Below are positions 1-3,972 of a stretch of 6,362 nucleotides of DNA, piece by piece (position 1 is the stretch's first letter; the number at the start of each line of letters is the position of its first letter). The stretch covers positions 1-6,362 of the forward strand of contig JAUQXD010000405.1 in NCBI GenBank assembly GCA_030834835.1. Direction: 5' to 3'. Source of the stretch: Thermoflexales bacterium (lineage in GTDB: Bacteria > Chloroflexota > Anaerolineae > Fen-1058). The notes beneath the pieces were generated by a model that was given only the letters and a program-made list of their open reading frames with translations, was not told the DNA's origin and did no database searches. The translations under genes and the position numbers were made by a program.

Positions 1-81
1 AGTCCCTTCTCTAATGTTGAAGACAGCGCGAGGCCACATCTTCGCGTATTGTGTGACGATCAAGCTTTGGTGAGCGCCCAT
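1..81 (-). CDS. Possible N-terminus of an unidentified protein, cut by the left edge
   Basis: Reading leftward from the ATG at 79-81, 27 codons stay open to the window edge; the peptide begins MGAHQSLIVTQYAK. The support is a good Shine-Dalgarno (GAGGAG, spaced 4 bases from the ATG, at about 86-91). I do not recognise the family, and 27 residues are too few to assign one. Other frames are also open across this edge. On the plus strand, one frame runs from base 1 to a TAG at 94-96 and could be the tail of a gene entering from the left. On the minus strand, another ATG at 107-109 opens a 32-codon frame closed by TAG at 11-13, but it has no ribosome site. The minus-strand start at 81 is preferred only because of its ribosome site. 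The TTATSCAACA repeats at 143-194 would lie in its upstream region. Confidence 0.3.
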   Translation of the reverse strand, partial: MGAHQSLIVTQYAKMWPRAVFNIREGT

Positions 82-317
82 CGTTCTCCTCGATAGATGC
101 GTTGGTCATGTTGACTGTTCCGAGAAGCGGCCCAACTCTAAGTTATCCAACAATCTTTGTTGCATAACACGAAAAGGCGGACTTTATCCAACAACAGGGA
201 TAATAGCATATTTCCGACACGACTGCCACCGTTTCATCGGATGGGCAAGCGGCGACAATCCGTCAACAAGATGCAGTAATTCGAAAGCCCCGTTTTGCGG
301 TCGCGCACTCAGAAACA
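82..317. other. Gene-free stretch with a repeat cluster
   Basis: No frame with a convincing start and ribosome site was found here, and the bases are visibly more AT-rich than the coding parts of the window. Its notable content is the TTATSCAACA repeat cluster (143-203). It separates the terminator at 318-351 from the possible minus-strand start at 81, so it may hold that gene's control region. No confident -35/-10 pair could be assigned. Confidence 0.5.
142..203. repeat. Three TTATSCAACA elements, two forming an imperfect dyad
   Basis: TTATCCAACAA occurs at 143-153 and again at 184-194, in the same orientation and 41 bp apart. An inverted copy with one change (TTATGCAACAA on the minus strand) lies at 157-167. 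The first and inverted copies form a 12-bp-arm dyad, GTTATCCAACAA / TTGTTGCATAAC, around a 3-base centre, with a single mismatch. The third copy is followed by GGATAA at 198-203, which makes a second shorter dyad TTATCC-N8-GGATAA. Two spaced dyads upstream of a possible minus-strand start look like operator sites for a dimeric regulator, but this is inference. A remnant of a mobile-element end is an alternative. Confidence 0.55.
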
Positions 318-351
318 AAATCGCCCGTGAGGTCACACTCACGGGCGATTT
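318..351 (-). terminator. Intrinsic terminator of the minus-strand membrane protein gene
   Basis: A perfect 14-bp inverted repeat (AAATCGCCCGTGAG / CTCACGGGCGATTT) has a 6-base loop at 332-337. Read on the minus strand, the GC-rich stem is followed by a T-rich run (TTTTGTTTC). It lies 22 bases downstream of the stop codon at 374-376, the classic position for a rho-independent terminator. Confidence 0.85.
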
Positions 352-373
352 CACTTGCTGTCGATCTCATTCC

Positions 374-1288
374 TCATCCGGTTCGTTGAAAAAACGCGGC
401 AGTAAGATAACTCTTGCAGCGCAAGCGATCACCCGTCGGGCTGTAAGCGCAGGCTACAATGCCGCCGCGCTTGAAGCGCGCCACGATAATGGCATTGCCA
501 ACCTCATCCTCATACGTGAGGTCGCTCCGTAGATCAAAATCCGAACTTTGTTCCAGCGTGTAATCGGCGGTGGCGAAGTCCAGGAAGCCGCTGACGTTGT
601 TCTCTTCGCGCAGGGCGGATGGCAGGTCGGCTGGATCGCGAACGGCCAGGCCGGACTGAATCAATGCCTGTAGATCGACAAAGCCCGTTTGGACGTGCTG
701 TGGGTAAATCGCAAAGGCGCCCGCCACACTGACCAGCGCCAGAATGCCCAGCGGAATACGAGTCCGCGCCCACGCCCATGCCGGCTTGTCCAGCGCTTCG
801 GTCTGGTTGTCGATCGCCAGGCGCAGCAGCATCATGGCCGGCAGCGCGGTGATATAGAGCAGACCGATCCCAAATGCCGCCACGAGCGCCGGCGGAAAAG
901 GCTCTGAGAAGGCTGCATACGCGGCGAGCGCTTGAGCGATGACGGCCAGCACCACCACTGCACTGGCGCGCACGACGCCGTTGCTGGATCGGTCGGGGGC
1001 CGCGCACACCCAACCAATCGCCACACCGCTGATCACGATGATCACCAGGTTGCCGATCAGGCCGATCGGCTGTTGGCTGAAGGGCACATCTGGCATGGCT
1101 AACTTGTTGATGACTTGCGAGACGAAGCCGTACATCAAGGCGATTACGATACCCAGGACTATGCCAACTCGACGGCGATAAGCGGGTGTGGCGATGGGTC
1201 TGGGCGGCAACGCGGCTTTGGCTCGCCACGTCGCGCGGAAAGAATCGACGATCACGTCTGGCTGGTTATTTGATGAGGGCGTATTCAT
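374..1288 (-). CDS. Five-helix membrane protein of unknown function with an extracytoplasmic C-terminal domain
   Basis: This encodes 304 residues when started at ATG 1286-1288 (MNTPSSNNQPDV), which has AGAGG four bases upstream. An ATG 17 codons earlier (1339) lacks a better site. Hydrophobic segments are visible at about residues 41-61, 76-95, 106-127, 133-156 and 177-195. RRR at 38-40 and the Arg-rich loop at 156-177 suggest a cytoplasmic N-terminus, so the odd number of helices places the tail (196-304) outside. The tail is polar and acidic (for example EQSSDFDLRSD around 246-256), ends in a beta-like stretch (NAIIVARFKRGGIVACAYS), and carries Cys280 and Cys291, which could form a disulfide. 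I do not recognise a named family. It is monocistronic, with its own terminator at 318-351 and a divergent neighbour at 1582. Codon use resembles the rest of the window. Confidence 0.8.
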   Translation of the reverse strand: MNTPSSNNQPDVIVDSFRATWRAKAALPPRPIATPAYRRRVGIVLGIVIALMYGFVSQVINKLAMPDVPFSQQPIGLIGNLVIIVISGVAIGWVCAAPDRSSNGVVRASAVVVLAVIAQALAAYAAFSEPFPPALVAAFGIGLLYITALPAMMLLRLAIDNQTEALDKPAWAWARTRIPLGILALVSVAGAFAIYPQHVQTGFVDLQALIQSGLAVRDPADLPSALREENNVSGFLDFATADYTLEQSSDFDLRSDLTYEDEVGNAIIVARFKRGGIVACAYSPTGDRLRCKSYLTAAFFQRTG

Positions 1289-1387
1289 TGAACCTCTGGC
1301 ACACACTAAGAAGGAAATGTATGAACGGTGCGCGTGCATGATTCCAGAATCGCTGCCGGCCGCTCAATCCGCAGTCGATTAAGGCGC

Positions 1388-1418
1388 ATTGTACTACATT
1401 CCGGCGCGTCAATTCCAA
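1388..1418 (-). promoter_or_regulatory. Weak candidate promoter for the 374-1288 gene
   Basis: On the minus strand TACAAT (1388-1393) is a good -10 box. TTGGAA (1413-1418) could be the -35, but the spacer of 19 is long. A better -35 sequence, TTGACG (1407-1412), is only 13 bases away. Transcription would start near 1380, leaving a leader of about 90 bases. The placement upstream of a lone gene is sensible, but spacing is not ideal with either -35. Confidence 0.3.
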
Positions 1419-1538
1419 ATGCCGTTGGCCGGTTGTGCCACAGACAATAACCGCCTTCGTAAATCCAGTCACCATGACTCCTGACGGCCCGTTTTTAGCG
1501 GTTTTTGAGCCAGTTTTGGGACTTTTTTAGGCGCAGTG

Positions 1539-1547
1539 TGGTATCTT
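1539..1547 (+). promoter_or_regulatory. Candidate extended -10 promoter of the stress cassette
   Basis: TGGTATCTT matches the extended -10 pattern TGN-TATNNT. The best-spaced -35 (GGACTT, 1519-1524, spacer 17) is poor, and TTGGGA (1516-1521) is 20 bases away, so the promoter would lean on the extended -10 or on an activator or alternative sigma factor. The predicted start near 1554 leaves a leader of about 28 bases to the ATG at 1582. It is the only plausible promoter in the 290-bp divergent gap on this strand. Confidence 0.4.
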
Positions 1548-1566
1548 GACAGCACGTCAAAACGTG
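1546..1566. promoter_or_regulatory. Overlapping perfect palindromes at the cassette transcription start
   Basis: TTGAC-AGCAC-GTCAA (1546-1560) and CACGT-CAAA-ACGTG (1553-1566) are both perfect 5-bp-arm inverted repeats that overlap each other. They lie just downstream of the candidate -10 box and before the ribosome site, where a repressor could block initiation. Five-base arms can arise by chance, but two overlapping ones at this position are suggestive of an operator. Confidence 0.35.
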
Positions 1567-1581
1567 AAAGGGAGGAAGCGA

Positions 1582-1725
1582 ATGTATACCTTGTTGTTCA
1601 TCCTGCTGTTGCTGTGGTTCCTGGGCTTCGCCACCAATGTCGTGGGCGGGCTGATTCATGTGCTGTTGGTCGTGGCCCTGGTGATGGTTCTCGTGAATCT
1701 GTTGACCGGACGGCGGGCGGTCTAG
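1582..1725 (+). CDS. lmo0937/DUF5670-type mini membrane protein
   Basis: A 47-residue protein beginning MYTLLFILLLLWFLG. Two hydrophobic stretches (about 3-17 and 20-41) flank the N-x-x-GG-hIH motif (N19, G22, G23, L24, I25, H26). The chain ends in the basic tail TGRRAV. This arrangement, including the W12, the G-G-hIH turn and the closing N-L-hTGRR, is typical of the lmo0937 family of roughly 50-residue membrane proteins, whose biochemical role is unknown to me. AGGGAGGA at 1569-1576 is a strong ribosome site five bases before the ATG. It is the first gene of a same-strand trio, followed after 82 bases by the 99-residue tail-anchored protein and then a CsbD-like gene. Such mini membrane proteins are often found among stress-induced genes, which fits the neighbours. 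It was easily missed because of its size. Confidence 0.85.
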   Translation: MYTLLFILLLLWFLGFATNVVGGLIHVLLVVALVMVLVNLLTGRRAV

Positions 1726-1807
1726 GCGAACAGCGCGACAGCCGCTCAAGGTGCAGACGTTCGAGCACGAAAGTGGTCGTCGCGCTCCCGCCTACAGGAG
1801 GTTCGGA

Positions 1808-2107
1808 ATGAGGTCGCACAATCCGCTTCAAAAACTTATGCAGGGGCTTCCGGCCGGAACTGAATCACGCCGGAAAAAACTGATCGACGACGAGTGGCAG
1901 ACCTTCAAGACGGAAGCCGCCCGGTGGCTGGCTGACCTCGACGAGAAATATAACCGTCTTGCAGAGGAGACCAGTCAGAGCGTCGATCAGGTGCGCCGGG
2001 CGCAGGAGAAGCCGATCGGGCGGCGTGGTTTCCGCAGATTCTGGCTGCCGATTGCGACCGGACTCAGTGTCTTCGCGGCGGTCGTAGTCGCCATTCGATC
2101 GATGTAG
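1808..2107 (+). CDS. Small C-terminally membrane-anchored helical protein, unknown family
   Basis: A 99-residue protein starting MRSHNPLQKLMQG. The start is fixed by a perfect AGGAGGT at 1796-1802, five bases before the ATG; an ATG 19 codons upstream in the same frame has no such site. Residues 21-69 are highly charged and look like one long amphipathic helix (DDEWQTFKTEAARWLADLDE). The basic cluster GRRGFRR (71-77) precedes a single membrane segment at about 78-96 (FWLPIATGLSVFAAVVVAI). By the positive-inside rule the helix is cytoplasmic. The architecture resembles ElaB/YqjD (DUF883) and YtxH-type stress proteins, but I see no specific signature and would not assign either family. It sits between an lmo0937-type gene and a CsbD-like gene, 25 bases before the latter, so a role in membrane or envelope stress is a reasonable inference only. 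Confidence 0.8.
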   Translation: MRSHNPLQKLMQGLPAGTESRRKKLIDDEWQTFKTEAARWLADLDEKYNRLAEETSQSVDQVRRAQEKPIGRRGFRRFWLPIATGLSVFAAVVVAIRSM

Positions 2108-2132
2108 CACGATTTACCGGGGAGGTTTTGCC

Positions 2133-2354
2133 ATGAACGCTGATAACGTGAAAGAGCAGTGGCCGCAGATTCGTGAGCTGGCCAGAATGTGGTGGAGTGT
2201 GCTGTCCAACGACGATCTCGACCAGATCAATGGTCGGCTCGATCGGTTGATCGGCAAACTGCAGGACAAGTATGGCTTCACCAAAGACCAGGCGGCGCGT
2301 GACATCGAGGACCGCCTGGCTGAATTGCAGCGCGCGCAGGCCTTGAGCCACTAA
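2133..2354 (+). CDS. CsbD/YjbJ-like general stress protein
   Basis: A 73-residue hydrophilic protein starting MNADNVKEQWPQIRE. The core LSNDDLDQINGRLDRLIGKLQDKYG (residues 24-48), followed by KDQAARDIEDR, matches the CsbD-family pattern of L-T-D-D-D-L, a G-K-R-D-Q-L-x-G-K-hQ-x-x-Y-G segment, and a KDQA helix as in E. coli YjbJ. Members are abundant small cytoplasmic proteins induced in general stress; their molecular function is unclear. An oddity is that the usual FKGKVKEQWGKL-like first helix is replaced here by IRELARMWWSVL, with a W20-W21 pair. GGGGAGGT at 2119-2126 is a strong ribosome site. The gene follows the tail-anchored protein by 25 bases and precedes the hairpin at 2394-2422, so it is the last gene of the cassette. 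Confidence 0.85.
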   Translation: MNADNVKEQWPQIRELARMWWSVLSNDDLDQINGRLDRLIGKLQDKYGFTKDQAARDIEDRLAELQRAQALSH

Positions 2355-2393
2355 CCCAACGCCGCAGCCATTCCGAGCCAGCAAGGTAAAACG

Positions 2394-2422
2394 GAGAGGG
2401 GAGCCTTAAGTGCTCCCCTCTC
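2394..2422. terminator. Bidirectional terminator hairpin between converging genes
   Basis: A perfect 11-bp stem (GAGAGGGGAGC / GCTCCCCTCTC) encloses a 7-base loop, CTTAAGT. On the minus strand it is followed by CGTTTTACC, a short T-run, so it ends degV transcripts well. On the plus strand it lies 40 bases past the CsbD-like stop codon but has no T-run, so it is a weaker or only RNA-stabilising terminator there. Confidence 0.75.
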
Positions 2423-2467
2423 GGTGTGTCAACCCACACTAAGCGCCCTGGCGTTATGCAGGCGCGC

Positions 2468-3337
2468 TCATTCCATATACCCGCACAGCGCCAACGCGCG
2501 CGGGCCGGTATGCAGACCCAGCACCGGCCCGGTGATATTGATCAACAACTCCGCCGGATGATACTCTTGCCGAACGCGCTCAGCCAGCGCGACGGCGTCG
2601 TCAAGCACACCGCCATGCAGCACCGCGATATGCAATGGGCGATTGCGATCCAACTTCTCGAAGAAACGCTGATACAACGCCTCGATGCCTTTGCGGCGGG
2701 TGCGCACTCGATCGGCCCCCTCGACCAATCCGGTCTGATGATTGATCTCGACCAGCGGTTTCAGATCGAGCAGCGCGCCGATAAAGCGCGTGGCATTGCC
2801 GATGCGGCCGCCTTTGTGCAGATAGTCCAGCGTATCCAGGTAAACGAACTGCACCACGGTCTGCCGCACCCGATCGGCGGCGGCGATGATGGCGGCCGGG
2901 CCTGCGCCCGCGTCCGCCCCCGCCTCACGCGCGCGGGCGGCGGCCAGTGTCTGCCAGCCCAGGCTCATCGTCGGGCCTTTGGAATCAATCACGTGAACTG
3001 GAATATCCACCAGTTGCGCGGCTTGCTGCGCGGTCTGATATGTGCCGCTCATCGCGCTGCTGACGGTGAGCACGACGATCTCACGCGCACCATCGGCTTG
3101 CGCGGCCTGATAGTATTCGATGAACGACTTCACACTCGGCTGCGAAGTCGTGGGCAGTCGGGGCGATGTGCTTAAACGCTGATAGAACTCATCGGGCTGA
3201 ATATCCACCCGATCGCGCAGTTCCTGATCACCCCAGATGACGATCTGCGGGATGATGTTGATGTGGTAGCGTTCGACCAGATCGGCGGGAATGTCACAGG
3301 TGCTATCGGCGATGATGGCAGTCGAGTAGGGGATCAT
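2468..3337 (-). CDS. degV: DegV family fatty-acid-binding protein
   Basis: A 289-residue protein, the usual DegV length. Family motifs in order are DSTCD (11-15), TSQPS (64-68), SSAMSGTY (93-100), LDYLHKGGRIG (170-180) and GLHTGPRALAL (274-284). DegV/FakB proteins bind a fatty acid in a buried pocket. In Firmicutes the FakB members present it to the kinase FakA for phosphorylation and entry to phospholipid synthesis. The Thr of TSQPS and the Ser of the SSxxSGTY loop are the expected head-group contacts and are present. The last motif reads HTGPR where HTGPG is usual. No fakA-like gene is in the window, so the lipid-kinase role is not shown here. GAGGAC at 3341-3346 is the ribosome site for ATG 3335-3337. 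It converges on the CsbD-like gene and lies 100 bases downstream of a same-strand membrane protein gene, so it may be co-transcribed with it. Confidence 0.93.
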   Translation of the reverse strand: MIPYSTAIIADSTCDIPADLVERYHINIIPQIVIWGDQELRDRVDIQPDEFYQRLSTSPRLPTTSQPSVKSFIEYYQAAQADGAREIVVLTVSSAMSGTYQTAQQAAQLVDIPVHVIDSKGPTMSLGWQTLAAARAREAGADAGAGPAAIIAAADRVRQTVVQFVYLDTLDYLHKGGRIGNATRFIGALLDLKPLVEINHQTGLVEGADRVRTRRKGIEALYQRFFEKLDRNRPLHIAVLHGGVLDDAVALAERVRQEYHPAELLINITGPVLGLHTGPRALALCGYME

Positions 3338-3437
3338 CGTGTCCTCGCAAAAATATTCGGCGGAAGTCTGAGATAGGGCAGACCGGCCCGGACGTGAGGT
3401 CAGACGGTCGCAGGTGCGATTGGGCGGTGAATCTGCG

Positions 3438-3791
3438 CTAAGGTTGAGTCGGAGGCGGTTTGTGGTCTAGCGCAGAGCGTTCGGACAGGGCGCGGTTGCG
3501 CTCGGCCATGTCCACCAAATTTTCATCGGACCGGCGCCGGTCGTGGCGCGCGATCAACAAAATGCCCAGAATCAGCAACTGGCCCGCTAACATGCCGGCC
3601 AACTCCGGCCAGCGCGTCGAGCCTTCCACGGCCAGCCGATTCCAGTTGATGACACCCGTCAGCAGCCCACCCAGACCGATCGTGTAATCAGTCAGGTAGA
3701 TCAACGCGCTCATTGCCATGATCGTACAGGGCAGTGCCAGCAGCAGCGTGTAGATGACGGCGAGCCAGTGTAGTTTGCGCATACCGTTCAT
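3438..3791 (-). CDS. Small two-helix membrane protein, unknown function
   Basis: A 117-residue protein starting MNGMRKLHWLAVIYTLLLAL. Hydrophobic segments lie at about 8-33 and 65-81. They are joined by an extracytoplasmic-looking loop with an amphipathic TIGLGGLLTGVINW stretch, and followed by a charged tail (ARHDRRRSDENLVDMAERNRALSERS) that should be cytoplasmic. The frame stays open much further upstream to 4151, but that would overlap the ABC gene and its promoter. The promoter at 3826-3854 places transcription start near 3819 and supports the ATG at 3789-3791. The ATG three codons later (3782) is an alternative. No clear Shine-Dalgarno is visible before either. It is divergent from the ABC exporter and lies 100 bases upstream of degV on the same strand. 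No family was recognised. Confidence 0.6.
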   Translation of the reverse strand: MNGMRKLHWLAVIYTLLLALPCTIMAMSALIYLTDYTIGLGGLLTGVINWNRLAVEGSTRWPELAGMLAGQLLILGILLIARHDRRRSDENLVDMAERNRALSERSALDHKPPPTQP

Positions 3792-3796
3792 GCGAA

Positions 3797-3817
3797 GTTG
3801 TTGGACCGGCCGACAAC
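3797..3817 (-). promoter_or_regulatory. Leader hairpin next to a start codon lacking a ribosome site
   Basis: GTTGTTGG (3797-3804) and CCGACAAC (3810-3817) pair around a 5-base centre with one imperfect position. On the minus-strand transcript this fills almost the entire predicted leader (about 3819-3792) and ends five bases before the ATG of the two-helix membrane protein. With no Shine-Dalgarno visible, it could control initiation or mRNA stability. It could equally be a chance dyad. Confidence 0.3.
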
Positions 3818-3825
3818 GCGGTCTC

Positions 3826-3854
3826 TTTATATCACTGCTTGCCCAGGTTCGCAA
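3826..3854 (-). promoter_or_regulatory. Sigma70-type promoter of the two-helix membrane protein
   Basis: On the minus strand TTGCGA (3849-3854) is separated by exactly 17 bases from TATAAA (3826-3831), which is also preceded by TGA, making an extended -10. Transcription would begin near 3819 and give a leader of about 28 bases before the ATG at 3791. This may also serve degV downstream. Confidence 0.6.
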
Positions 3855-3895
3855 GCGCGTAGTGTTGGGCCGCGGCTGTGACCGAAGCGGCGTGA

Positions 3896-3924
3896 TAGAC
3901 AGAGCCGTCATCTTCGGGCATAAT
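3896..3924 (+). promoter_or_regulatory. Sigma70-type promoter of the ABC exporter
   Basis: TAGACA (3896-3901, five of six consensus bases) and CATAAT (3919-3924, five of six) are spaced by 17 bases. The predicted start near 3931 gives a leader of about 42 bases. That leader contains a direct repeat CATCATCCC at 3933-3941 and 3950-3958. The promoter is back to back with the minus-strand promoter at 3826-3854, so the two genes share a compact control region. Confidence 0.6.
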
Positions 3925-3960
3925 TGAAGAGGCATCATCCCCCAGGGGACATCATCCCGC

Positions 3961-3968
3961 AGAGGTGG
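3961..3968 (+). promoter_or_regulatory. Ribosome site deciding a TTG start
   Basis: AGAGGTGG ends four bases (its AGAGG core seven bases) before TTG 3973-3975. A stop codon in frame at 3925-3927 and the absence of any in-frame ATG or GTG between it and 3973 make TTG the only good start for the exporter. Confidence 0.7.
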
Positions 3969-3972
3969 CTCA

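Noticed and set aside
143..203. DnaA boxes of a replication origin
   Set aside because: The repeated word is TTATCCAACA, which has an extra A compared with the DnaA consensus TTATCCACA. There is also no AT-rich unwinding region or origin-linked gene.
143..203. CRISPR array
   Set aside because: There are only three short copies, one inverted, with unequal spacing; no 25-40-base repeats and no cas genes.
534..1229. Alternative minus-strand frame of 231 codons inside the five-helix membrane protein gene
   Set aside because: The R-, S- and Q-rich translation has no hydrophobic segments, whereas the 374-1288 frame gives clean membrane helices, a ribosome site and a terminator.
1546..1551. TTGACA as the -35 box of the stress cassette
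   Set aside because: A -10 box 17 bases further on would fall on the ribosome site at 1569-1576, leaving no leader. The sequence is part of a palindrome instead.
2426..3175. Plus-strand frame of 249 codons opposite degV
   Set aside because: It lies antisense to a gene with all DegV motifs, its translation is rich in H, R and Q as expected of a shadow frame, and it has no ribosome site.
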